Below are positions 11,901 to 21,422 of a stretch of 64,000 nucleotides of DNA, in pieces. The notes beneath the pieces are model-generated. The model saw nothing but the letters and a program-made list of their open reading frames with translations, did not search any database and was not told where the DNA came from. Every line of letters begins with the position of its first letter. Within the stretch, counting starts at the first letter, position 1. A program made the translations under genes and the position numbers. The stretch lies in assembly GCA_002964805.2 (NCBI GenBank), contig PUDQ02000003.1, forward strand, positions 3,906,001 through 3,970,000, read 5' to 3'. The DNA comes from Trametes villosa. Lineage: Eukaryota > Basidiomycota > Agaricomycetes > Polyporales > Polyporaceae.

Positions 11901-12783
11901 GAAGCGAGGACAAACCCCGTGGAATTGGCGGTATGCCTCGAGTGCCTCAAAAGAGATAGCTGCGGTGGGGAGGAGCGGGGCAAACCCAAGGCACCCGTTG
12001 TATGCCAAGGTGACATTGGGCATCTCCGAGGGCGACGAGGGCGTGAACGTTCGGGTCTGGGTTGCTATTCACTGGTATCAGCGATCTGAATATCACTGAA
12101 CGGCCACATACTCACCGAACAGAGACGTAACGGACACTTCCCAGCTGGGGAGGGGCTCCGGCGTGTGCGGCTCGTTGTCAGTAGCCATTGTGACGTCGAC
12201 GTCGATAGGGTTTGAAGCGGGGGTGGAAGGGGGACTCAACCCAGCCTGCCAGTGCAAGAAGGCGGCTGTAAGGGCCTTAGTTTGCGTCGCCCACTCCGCA
12301 ACGCGGTCTTGTGTACGATTCTTGCGTGAACGGCCGTCATGGCGGGGCCTAAGCGTGCTGGAGTGTTAGTGCAATCGAAGAGCGGGGCTAGAGTCTACTT
12401 ACACACGCTGAGCGAACAAGTCCCGGCATAGATCGTCCTCGCCGCCGGCATGGCTAGCAAGGACACCCTCCTCCCCTGGTGGTACTGGGTAGAAGGGCGC
12501 GTTGAAGCCGTCCAGGTCCATCGTAGAGTCGAACGTGCCGTATTCTTCACGATCTTCATAGCTAAGGCCTATTCTTTGACGGTCAGCCTGTAGTGTTTAC
12601 TGATTGAAACGGAAACTCACCCGATACACGTTCAAGATACTTTCGGTAGGCATTCGCCTGCTGGGCTGCCCCGTCCTGGAGGCGTTGTGTCTTCTTTTGA
12701 GACGGGCGGCCGACACCGCGCCCGTACCGGATCTGAACTTTGCTCGAGACCGAGGACTGCTTCTTCTTGTTCTTGGAGTTCAT
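8947..12783 (-). CDS. KDZ-superfamily transposase (about 1147 aa)
   Basis: Nine exons can be joined in frame on the minus strand: 12621-12783, 12403-12568, 12116-12357, 11859-12064, 11481-11807, 10778-11436, 10354-10727, 9715-10302 and 8947-9665. Introns are 44-51 nt, with one of 45 and one of 51 having less typical donors. The start is ATG 12783. The N-terminus is basic (MNSKNKKK). A cysteine-rich stretch (AFCQGLCG, NACPPCLY) precedes YDILACMDGNSSLK, typical of KDZ transposases. A disordered Ser/Ala-rich insert comes next, then GYDIGCEF and the family signature FHGHSHNRACQLDWHP with EDFEGCERFFSLMN, where the acidic residues fit the DDE catalytic set. The C-terminal third is helical, with coiled coils and an acidic end (EDDDVEDDDVEE). 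No stop or frameshift was found, so it may be active. Confidence 0.88.
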
Positions 12784-13289
12784 GGTATCTCCCACCAAGG
12801 CGAGAAGAGGGGGAAGAAGGAGGCGAACCCGATAGAGGCCAGCTCGACGGAGATCGACGTGGCAGACAAGTGAGTAGACGCTGAGCGAAGGTTGACTTCA
12901 ACCGTGGGAGCTCGCTAACATGGAAACACTCAGGGCGCTCAGGACTACTAATGGTACTAAAATGTGGCTATGATCATCGCTTGATTGAGCTAGTAATACA
13001 TACAACCCCAGTACTGATCTGGGCTATAACATCAGCCTCTAGTGAACCGTGCTCGTAGGAGCGTGCTAATCCTATACAAGCTGAGACGTTTGCAACAGAG
13101 AATGAATAGATAAGTAAGCCCTGTTAGACAATAGCCGGTTAGCAGACGCCGCATGCAGGATCTGAATATGCAGCGGACGTACAGCGTGGGGCGCGTATAG
13201 AGACAACGACGGACAGCGCCAGCGCGGGAATGCGCGCGCGGCAAGTAAAAGAAAAGGGCGGGCGAGTGCACCGGCGGAGATGGGCGAGC
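12784..13289. other. 5' flank of the transposase gene
   Basis: This is intergenic DNA between the transposase start and the right subterminal repeats, presumably including its promoter. No other gene is seen. Confidence 0.45.
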
Positions 13290-14857
13290 TAGATGCGAGG
13301 AAGCGAGGCGGTGGCGCGTTGTGGAGGCACGAGGAAGAGAACGGCGGGGGAGGAGGCCCTAGCTAGGACGCAGCGCGTTCGAAAGGGGCGAGTAGGCCGC
13401 GGGCGAGGAGGGGGCGAGGAGGGGAAGGTGATCGGTGGCACGCGGCAGAGGCGTGAGGAAGGAGGAGCGCGGGGGCGGGGGCGCGGGGAAACGGCGAAAG
13501 GTGCAGTGAGCGGGGCGGGCGGGAGGGGACGGGCAACAGCGTGTAGTCTAGGTACAAGGGAAAGAGAACGGCAGGGAAGGCCTAAGGACGCGGGGCGAGG
13601 ACGCGGTGGGAGGGACAGACACGAGGAAGCGGCGGGCATGCCAGGCGCAGAGAGGGGAAGGAGTGGGCGGCGGCGGGCAACGGAGACGCGAGAGAGGGAG
13701 AGCGGCGGGGAGGATCCAGGGGCGATGGGCCGGGTAGGCGCGAGGAGACAACGAGCGAGCCAGGCGCGAGGACGTGGAGAAACCGACAGACGTGCGAGGT
13801 GGAGAGAGGGGTGGAGGTGGGCGGCAGCGCGCTGTGCAGCCACGAGGGAGAGAGCAGCGGAGGGGGCCCGAGGTTGTAGGGGGACGCGGTGAGAGGAGCG
13901 GAGCAGGCGGACATGCCAGGCGCGGAGAGGGGAGAGGGTGGGCGGCCGCGCGCGCGAGGGGAGGGGACGGCAGAGACGGCGCGAGGACGCCAGGGGGCAG
14001 GAGAAGGCGAGCGCGCCAGGCACGGAGAGGAGAGAGGGTGGGCGGCGGCGCGCGCAAGAGGAGAGGGAGGTGGAGATGGCGCGAGGAGACCATGGACGGG
14101 CAGGGGCGAGGTGGTGGTGGTGGGTGAGCCAGGCGCGAAGAGGGGAGGAGGAGGGCGGCGACGCGCGGTGCGCGGTGCGGACGCGAGGACGCTGGGGGCG
14201 GACCGCGGCGCGCGGCTCCAGTGCGACGGAAGAGACGCAGCTAGAAGGATCTGGGAGAGGCGTCGCCCAGCGAAAGAGAGGGAACGCGGCGTGCAGGGAG
14301 GAGGGGGAGGGGGCGCGGCGCGCAGGGAGGGGGAGGGGGCGTGGTGGGCGGGAGAGGCAGAGAGGCGCGCGGCGGGCGGGAGGCGCGCGGCGGGCGGGAG
14401 GGAAGAGCTTGCCGAGCCCGAAAGGGAAGGGGATGCTCCAGGGAGATCAGGAGGTCCAGATATGGCAGGTGAGTGATGGGCAGATCGGGCGGGAGAGCTG
14501 CCGAGGCCTGATCGGCTTGCCGAGCGGAGGGCGGGACGGAGGAGCTGGAGCGCGCGTCGGAGGGCGGGAGGGGCGGGCTGGGCAACACGTGTTACGAGAC
14601 GCAAGGGCGGAAGGGGCGGGGAAGGGCGGCAGCGAGGGGCGGATTGCCGAGGAATACGGGAATGGTCGGGAAATCGGAAAGGGCCGGGGCCCCGGTTGGT
14701 GATCAGGCTGATCGGATATCTTGATGGGGACAGGCGCCGTGAAATAATGAGATTTCTGGACGAGCAGTGGCTATGGCCAGAAGAAGGCTAACAACGTGGG
14801 AGCACTGATACGTATTCCCCCGGCTAGTTAGGCCGGGACCGTGGGACGGTTAGGTGG
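13290..14857 (-). repeat. Right terminal inverted repeat plus expanded subterminal array
   Basis: From 14857 inward, the reverse complement repeats the left end almost base for base for several hundred bases. From about 14100 to 13290 it holds a longer run of diverged units of about 100 bases built from the same words as 2830-3430 (TCGCGCC, CGCCCACCCTCTC, CGCCTGGCAYG on the complement). The array is longer here than at the left end. Long open frames of more than 200 codons on both strands have low complexity and are not genes. Confidence 0.78.
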
Positions 14858-14863
14858 GTCGGT
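14858..14863. repeat. Right target-site duplication GTCGGT
   Basis: This is identical to 2068-2073 and directly abuts the right terminal inverted repeat, whose last bases are GGTTAGGTGG. Confidence 0.7.
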
Positions 14864-16277
14864 CTGTGGGCTCGTGCTTGCGCTTTGTTGCCGCCCAGTC
14901 TTGTTCGCGGCCAACACACAAATGTTGGGTCGACTTCAATGCCGGTGAACTCTTCTGCACGCTGTTATCTACTATGCAATTGGTTCAAGCTCAAGTTAGT
15001 ATTTTCACGCACAAGTTGGTGCGTCTGTCGCGTGAGATTGGTGCCCAGCGGAGTCCCGCAAGAAAAAACACAACCAAACACGGCAAGAAAAGTTGAACGA
15101 ACCGCTCGATGCTTGTTGTACGATCGCGACCTTCGACGTCCGAGTCGTATCACCGTCCACGTCCACTATCACCGCGGAACATCCCCCTTGCTCGACCCTT
15201 AATCCATACTCCCTGGGGAGGCGACACATATAATCCCCTCCGTGCGTCACAACGCACCACGTCACCTCCGCAACCCGATGATTTTGTTCGGGCCTCGCAT
15301 CTGTCCGGACATGAATAGAACATTGTTCTCCAGGCGTAGCGCTGCGTACTCGGTCAGTGGCGCAAAGCTATCATTGGTGCGTAGCGCTGCCAGCTATGCG
15401 CCGTACGCGATGCGTTCCGTGCATTCCAGGCGTCAGATTCCTGAGTTCGTCCGATGGTAGCGGTTGGACGCAAGGCTCTCGGCGGTGTCTCGTGAGTGTC
15501 TATTGCTCCTTGCCCTATATTCTTATTATTCATCTGTGCGTCCTCTATGAAACTTCTAGGCATGGGCATGTACTTCTCTGGCGCCTCGGTTCACACAGTG
15601 GCGTGATAGTACCATGCGTTTGCGTGGATTTCGCGCGCTGTGTTCGCAAGATACCCAGTACGTCTTGGACACTACCACTCTCAGCCGAATAAGTGGAAGC
15701 CCCCCTTCCTCGTTTCCCCCGTTATGCATCAAGGGCCCCTCCTGCGCTGCACTTGTGAACGACGCAGGGGCAGTGGCACTTGCATCTAGGGTGCGGATGA
15801 CGTGCGCCTGTGCGACTTGGATGTTCCTTCCAGGCAACTCTATTCCCCTCTCCATGCGGCTGACCACTTCGTAGGAGTCTCCCGAGCGCTCTCCGGGAGC
15901 CTGGTCGCAGGCACGGAAGGTGTTCTGGCTCGTACGGTCATGGAAGCAAAGCCCGCGTTCATCAACGGCGATACAAGAACGTATGATCTGCGCCCGCTTC
16001 TTTCGGTTCGCCTCCCAAAATCCCTCTCCCCCTTGGCGCCTAGGGGAGTGGCCGCCGAGGACTCACGTAAAGCGCTCTCCCCTATCGTCGTTTTACTCGG
16101 AAATACTGGCAGAGTGACGAGATATGATGCTGCGGGGTGTCTTCCCTGCTGTCGGCAACGTCAAGACGAGCACTGGAAGGCTGGAATCGGCGCCACTGGC
16201 GAACCACATGCCCACCGCGTTCACCCAGACTCATTCACGTTGGCTGTTGGTTAGCGGTCGGCCAGCGGTGCGTGAGG
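14864..16277. other. Intergenic DNA, no gene seen
   Basis: About 1.4 kb of host DNA lies between the transposon and the decarboxylase gene. Open frames up to about 150 codons occur on both strands, but none has a domain, codon bias or splice pattern like the genes nearby. The distal part must contain the decarboxylase promoter. Confidence 0.45.
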
Positions 16278-16285
16278 TATAAAAA
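16278..16285 (+). promoter_or_regulatory. TATA-like box of the decarboxylase gene
   Basis: TATAAAAA lies about 230 bp before the ATG. A CT-rich tract (about 16360-16440) and a 5' UTR intron follow it. The intron runs from GTATGT at 16447 to the AG at 16504, ending five bases before ATG 16510. A TATA box, pyrimidine tract and leader intron together suggest a strongly transcribed gene. Confidence 0.6.
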
Positions 16286-16509
16286 CCTCTGTACGAGACT
16301 GCGAACCCCCACCACCGAGCCGACCATACATCTGGTACGGTTTACCTCCCCGGTCGCCCTCACTTTCCCGCTCACACACTCTTATTCTTCAGCTCCCCAT
16401 CCCCATATAAACGCATTCATCGTTGACGTTCGCTCTACAACCTAAGGTATGTTATCATCGTCGAAGAGCTTTGCGACAAGTCTGACCTGAACATGCTCTT
16501 CCAGCTATC

Positions 16510-17691
16510 ATGCCTTCCGACGTCGTGCAGAAGCTTCGCACCTACCTCGACAATGACCCCGAGTTCAAGAAGGAGTTCGAGGAGGCCTTCGAGAAGGCGA
16601 AGAGCTATGGCGTTCCCGAGTTGAAGGAGTGGGGCATCGAGACCCTCGCCGATTACCTCGACTACTACGAGTCGTTCCTCAAGTGGGTGCCGACCGAGAA
16701 CAAGGACGGCACCTTCGTCCTCTACCACATCTGCATCTTCTACTTCGTCCTCGACATGCTCCCCGTGGTCCGCCGCCAGAGCCCCATTCTCCCTAGCACC
16801 CACTCGCCGTACACCTGGCTCTCGGAGTGGATCATCGAGTACGCGAAGGAGATGGGCAAGTTCATGGACTCGCCCGAGTCGATCAGCGAGGAGGCCATCG
16901 ACACGTTCTACCAGGCCCCGAGCTACCACATGCAGGACTACGACCGCGTCCCGTGGAAGACCTTCAACGAGTTCTTCGCGCGCAAGATCAGGTGCGAGAC
17001 CCGCCCGATCGACGCGCCCGGGGACGACACCGTGATCGTCAGCCCAGCGGATGCGATGTTCGACGGCTGGTGGCACGTCGACGACTCTGCGAACTGCCAG
17101 TTCGAATCCAAGGGTATCCCGTGGAACATCGGGCAGCTGCTCGACGACCGCAGCGGCGCGAACCTCGGGCCCACCTTCGCGGGCGGCAAGTTCTGCCACT
17201 CCTTCCTCGGCCCGAACGACTACCACCGCCAGCACGCGCCCGTGTCCGGCACGGTCGTCGAGGCGCGCGTCATCGAGGGCCTCTGCTACCTCGAGGTCGA
17301 GGTCGTCCCGGACGCGAAGCGCGGCGGGCGCCCGCGCCTGAACATGCGCCGCAAGCTGCAGCCGCGCGCGGCGGAGCCGCGCGACAGCCTCGACGCGCCG
17401 GACAGCCCGGGCTACCAGTTCATCCAGGCGCGTGCGCTCGTGCTCATCGACAGCCCCGCGCTCGGCCTCGTGGCAGTCCTCCCAATTGGGATGGCGCAGG
17501 TGTCGTCGGTCGTGCTGAGCGTGCAGGCGGGCGACCCCGTGGTGAAGGGCCAGGAGATCTCGTACTTCCAGCTCGGCGGCTCGGACATCGTCATGGTGTT
17601 CCAGCCCGGCGCGAACGTGGAGTTTACTGCGGAGAAGGACGTGCACTATGCCTTCGGGAAGGAGCTCGCGGTGGCTTCACCGTCCAACTGA
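16510..17691 (+). CDS. Phosphatidylserine decarboxylase-family (PsiD-like) pyruvoyl decarboxylase
   Basis: This intronless coding region of 393 residues belongs to the self-processing, pyruvoyl-dependent decarboxylases. The N-terminal part (LDNDPEFKKEFEEAFEKAK and on to about residue 95) resembles the extra domain of the PsiD-type branch, whose fungal members decarboxylate tryptophan or other small substrates. The catalytic half shows TFNEFFARKIR, the family segment FLGPNDYHRQHAPVSGTV with its histidines, and near the C-terminus YFQLGGSDIVMVFQ. There the GGS motif matches the self-cleavage site that makes the pyruvoyl group (Ser 358). I see no membrane segment or clear targeting peptide, which favours a soluble enzyme over the mitochondrial phosphatidylserine enzyme. 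The substrate cannot be told from sequence. Confidence 0.85.
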   Translation: MPSDVVQKLRTYLDNDPEFKKEFEEAFEKAKSYGVPELKEWGIETLADYLDYYESFLKWVPTENKDGTFVLYHICIFYFVLDMLPVVRRQSPILPSTHSPYTWLSEWIIEYAKEMGKFMDSPESISEEAIDTFYQAPSYHMQDYDRVPWKTFNEFFARKIRCETRPIDAPGDDTVIVSPADAMFDGWWHVDDSANCQFESKGIPWNIGQLLDDRSGANLGPTFAGGKFCHSFLGPNDYHRQHAPVSGTVVEARVIEGLCYLEVEVVPDAKRGGRPRLNMRRKLQPRAAEPRDSLDAPDSPGYQFIQARALVLIDSPALGLVAVLPIGMAQVSSVVLSVQAGDPVVKGQEISYFQLGGSDIVMVFQPGANVEFTAEKDVHYAFGKELAVASPSN

Positions 17692-18042
17692 GAGGCATAT
17701 TCATAGTAGGTGGCTGCTCGTCCCCTCCGAAGGTGAATCCTTTTCAGCGCTGACGTTCTTGGTGTCTGACTAGGAACGAGATACGAGAGTGGTGAAGCCA
17801 CAGACAATTTCTTGGAGTATAACGGTATGCCGATAGCCTTTTTCCTTTCCCGTTTCAATGCTTCAGTGCGGTGTCTGTAGGGAATCGCGGTGTCCTAGAC
17901 TCGAGATGGTGTACGATACCAACATGAGTGTCAATCAATGTCTTGACCGAATATAAGGCCCCTGAACCGGAATTCTCAGAAACAGCAAGCACACCTAAAA
18001 CCACTGGTTATGCTGAGCGCGCATTCATGATAATAATACTAC
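17692..18042. terminator. 3' flank between convergent genes
   Basis: About 350 bases separate the decarboxylase stop from the stop of the convergent kinase gene. The stretch must hold both polyadenylation regions. AT-rich words occur near 18030 (TAATAATAC), but I cannot define a site. Confidence 0.35.
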
Positions 18043-18963
18043 TCACGGATCGTGCGGAAGCTCGTCCTGGCCGTGCACTACAGCAAGGAAATGTGTGATG
18101 CAGAACGCGCCCACCGCCTCCTTGTCCGCTTCATCCGTAATGGCCACACTGCGGATATACTCCCACCGCTCAGACGTCAGCGGCGCATCTTGGTACGCGC
18201 TCTTCCGTATCCCAGCAATGCTGTCGTCCCAAAAGTACGGATACCACCCCGCATGTTCCCAGTCGATGATCGACGTAATAGTGCCACACGCCTCGTCGAC
18301 CATAATATTCTCCGGGAGCAGGTCCCCATGAGAGAACACAGGCGGGCGCGCAAAGTCGACGTGGGGGAGCGCGTCTCGGATCTTCTCCTCGCGCCCGCCG
18401 TCCGCGTCGTCGCTCGCCTTCGCGAAGTACTCGAAGACGTCTCTCGTGCAGGTCGCGACGCAGGGGTTTCCTTGGCGGAACTGGTCCTCGGTGAACGGCC
18501 GGTGGAGGTAGTGGAAGTGGCCGCCGTGGAAGACGCCGTCGCCGCGGCCGAATATGCCGAGCCTTCCCCCGCCGTCTATCGAGCGTAGAACCGAGACGAT
18601 GTCCCGGAGCTGCGACGCCACTTTGTCGAGGAGGGGCGCGCTGAGGCGGGGGAGCGCGTCGACGAGGAGGGCTCCGGCGACTTTCTCCATAACGAGATAC
18701 CCGCAACGAACCTTGCCGTTGTAGGTGGTCTCCGAGAAGTACGCGTGTAGGAGGGGCACGGGGACGGTGGTGGTCTCGTGCACCATGCGCATCGCCAAGG
18801 CTTCGGACTTGAAGACGCGCCGTCCATACTTTACTATGACGTCGCCGTGCTCGACGACGGCCATGTTGAATTCGTTCTGGAGCTTGCGGCCTTGCTTGAT
18901 GGTGCCCTTGACGGAAGGTAGGTCCGGGAAGCGCGGGCTTGGTATATCCGATTTGTCGACCAT
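18043..18963 (-). CDS. APH-family (aminoglycoside/choline kinase-like) small-molecule kinase
   Basis: This 306-residue, intronless protein has a protein-kinase-like fold. Visible motifs are DVIVKYGRRVFKSEALAMRMV (ATP-binding lysine and following helix), GYLVMEKVAG (hinge region), the Brenner-type catalytic loop SHGDLLPENIMVD (HGD...N) and the metal-binding IIDWEHAGWYP, which replaces DFG. The ATG is at 18963. The stop lies inside GTGAGT, so a further short exon cannot be excluded. Such APH kinases are numerous in Agaricomycetes and their substrates are mostly unknown. It is convergent with the decarboxylase. Confidence 0.85.
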   Translation of the reverse strand: MVDKSDIPSPRFPDLPSVKGTIKQGRKLQNEFNMAVVEHGDVIVKYGRRVFKSEALAMRMVHETTTVPVPLLHAYFSETTYNGKVRCGYLVMEKVAGALLVDALPRLSAPLLDKVASQLRDIVSVLRSIDGGGRLGIFGRGDGVFHGGHFHYLHRPFTEDQFRQGNPCVATCTRDVFEYFAKASDDADGGREEKIRDALPHVDFARPPVFSHGDLLPENIMVDEACGTITSIIDWEHAGWYPYFWDDSIAGIRKSAYQDAPLTSERWEYIRSVAITDEADKEAVGAFCITHFLAVVHGQDELPHDP

Positions 18964-20325
18964 ATCTAGTTCGGGGGCATCTAGGGGGCCGGTAGTTCAA
19001 ACGGAGTGGTCAATATCGTCGTCTTCAGGGCTATTGCGACGGGCTGAAGACTCCTTACGTCTTCGATTTGGAGGATGAGGAGGCCACGTAGATCCGCAGA
19101 TGGACGTCGGGAGAAAATGCGACTCCCGTCGCCGTCGCCGCTGTCAAAGCGTCGTTATTGTCGTCACGGTCGAGTCTTTGTACGGTAGATTGTTTACGTT
19201 ACGTCAGCAGGACAACGTATGCCTTTCGGGAATGCAATCTGTATATGGCAGATGACTGGTGTGTTCTTGAGTCGACGTGCAACGAGGTCTGGGACGCCGC
19301 AGCGTGGGCGGCAGCACAGCATCGGAGATGTCTGTTAAGCTCGTACCTGTGCTTGTAGTAAGTACAAGGGATAGGATTCTGGGTGGCTGATAGTACCTTG
19401 AAGAAATTTAAAGCCTTGAAGAGATACTGACTCACCGCGTAGCCGTTGTGCAGCTCACAGCAAAGTGCAGCGCGCATCTCCCCAGCCATGATGGACGTGA
19501 GGCGGCACCTTGGATGATAATGAATGATCGTTTAGTATCAGAGACTTCGGAGACTGGGACTACACTGGCAGTACCTGGTGCGATTGCGCGGCTCTTTGTC
19601 TTGCCTCCCGAGAAGCGTACGACGATATCTCGTTTTGTTTGGTTGGTGGGTTCGGCCCCAGGTGCACTGACGTCAGATTGAAGCCTTAGGCCTTAGGCCT
19701 TAGGACTCGGATACGCCGCCAACGATTGGAAGAACGCTGCACTGAGTCGCAAAGCCGTAGCGTGTTACCGGCAGATTCCGGATTCTCAACGTCGCGCACG
19801 TGGTCGCGTGGTGCGCGCAAGCGCCCTCGACGCGACCGTGATTGCGATCCCTTGTTTCCCTTGTCCCTCCATGTAACGTATGCGATTCTTCCGTACGGAC
19901 GCATTTGACCCCTTGTACAACTCCCGTACTCGCCTCCACTTCTCTCTATCTCCTCGTCGGTGAGGATCCTAGCTAATTCACGTACGCTTGCAGCCGTGTT
20001 CTGCCTGGGAGGCGAGCAATGGCAAGGCTAGAACGCGCCGGGATTACCGTATTAAACCTTGTCGTGTCCTCGCGCGTGGGCGCGTGGGTGCTTGCGTCGC
20101 CATCCCTGGACAATGCGGATCCCAAGGGTTACCTCGAGGTGGCACGTAGCCCGAGAGAAGAGAAGAAGACGCCATCTCGAGTAGGGCTGCAGCTGATTGA
20201 GTTCACTGCCGTCACGCCGTATTATAAGTACTCGCACCGTGGCTCGATGGCGCCCTAGCCTCACACTCCCACCTCCCGCCTTTCTGTACAGCTCCTCAGT
20301 TTGACCCGCGTCCTCTTGCTTTACC
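18964..20325. other. Divergent promoter region with a CCTTAGG tandem repeat
   Basis: This 1.36-kb intergenic region lies between the divergently transcribed kinase and zinc-finger genes. At about 19684-19704, CCTTAGG is repeated three times in tandem. Near 20220-20230, ATTATAAGTA about 100 bp before the zinc-finger ATG could act as a TATA element. No coding exon is seen. Confidence 0.5.
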
Positions 20326-21422
20326 ATGTATACGACCCTCAGCGACGATTCCCAGTACGATCTCCTCCTCCCCTACGACGCCATCAGCCCTCGCATCGCC
20401 GACTCGGGGAGCCTTCTCGAGGAGCTGCTCGGAAACGAGATAGCCATGCCTCCTCCAGAGCATTTTGAGCAGCACGTCGAGAAACATTTCCCCGAATGTA
20501 GCTCGGATACGCATCTTGCCATGCCATCCATCTTTGCTGCTGCATTCGATCTCGACGCGATCGAGTGGGCCGCCGCCCTCTCCGCCCTCCCCTTCCCCCC
20601 ACCCGGATCGCCCTCGTCGTCCTCCGACGACTCGATCCCTACTCCTCTGTCGCCAAACTCCGACACGACGTTCGCCAGTGACTTCTCGCCGTCCCTCACC
20701 CGAGACTGGCTCCTAGACGACCCCTACGACGGAGGGCACAACGTGGGACCTGCTGCGGCCCCCGCACCGATGGCTATCGACGTCCTCGACGGGTTCCAGT
20801 TTTCATTCGAACATGAGCTACAGGTATACCCGTCCCTGAGCACGCCCGCGTCCCCGCTCTCCTACAACGGCTATGAGCAACAGCCGCTGCAGCACGACAC
20901 CCGTGCTGCTGCCGCCGAAGCCCATAGCATGGGACTGAGGATGGAGTCGGCGTCGCCACTTCCTCTCTCTCCATCGTTCGTCTTCCCCCCACAGCCTTCC
21001 CCGACGGTCTTGCCCTCTCCAAAGCGCGCTCCTAACAAGAGGGCGTTGAGCGTCGACTCGGACACCGACGCCCCCGTCCGGAAGAAGCAGGCCCGGCGCA
21101 GGCGCCGCGACGTGCGGCAGTTTGCGTGCCCGGTCCCCGGCTGTGACTTCGGTGAGCCCCCTCCCACCCTATCCCCTCCAAGCGCGACAACGTCTGAGGT
21201 TCGACCTCTGCGGCATCAGTTTCGGGCCGCAACTACAATCTCAAGACACACATCGCGACGCACGAGGGCAAGAAGACGTTCGCGTGCCCGCATCCCGGGT
21301 GCACGAGCGCGCTTGCCCGCCAGCACGACCTCGACCGCCACATCATCAGCAAGCACACGAACCGCGGCTCGCCGCGCAAGGCGGGCGCGAAGAAGGCGAA
21401 GGCGAAGGTGGCGCACAAGTAG
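20326..21422 (+). CDS. C2H2 zinc-finger transcription factor (342 aa)
   Basis: Two exons, 20326-21151 and 21220-21422, are joined in phase 1 over a 68-nt intron. The N-terminal 250 residues are acidic and Ser/Pro-rich, as in activation domains (LPFPPPGSPSSSSDDS). A basic cluster RKKQARRRRRD follows and probably serves as a nuclear signal. Two C2H2 fingers come next: FACPVPGCDFVSGRNYNLKT with HIATH, and FACPHPGCTSALARQHDLDR with HIISKH. The tail is Lys/Ala-rich. The intron splits the first finger between its cysteine and histidine halves. The unspliced reading frame stays open past the intron for a further 300 codons, but that frame loses both fingers and is not the product. Target genes are unknown. 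Confidence 0.88.

Larger units (their letters stand above)
2074..14857. mobile_element. 12.8-kb KDZ-superfamily DNA transposon with long terminal inverted repeats and cargo genes
   Basis: The two ends are inverted copies of one sequence. The plus strand from 2074 begins CCACCTAACCGTCCCACGG, and the reverse complement from 14857 begins the same way. Over the outer 270 bases I see a single difference. The element is flanked by GTCGGT at 2068-2073 and again at 14858-14863, a 6-bp target-site duplication. Inside are three apparently intact spliced genes (3920-5818 plus, 6068-7542 plus, 8947-12783 minus), the last a KDZ-family transposase. KDZ (Kyakuja-Dileera-Zisupton) elements are large DNA transposons abundant in basidiomycetes. 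Near-identical ends and intact genes indicate a recent insertion. The exact limits rest on visual alignment. Confidence 0.85.
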
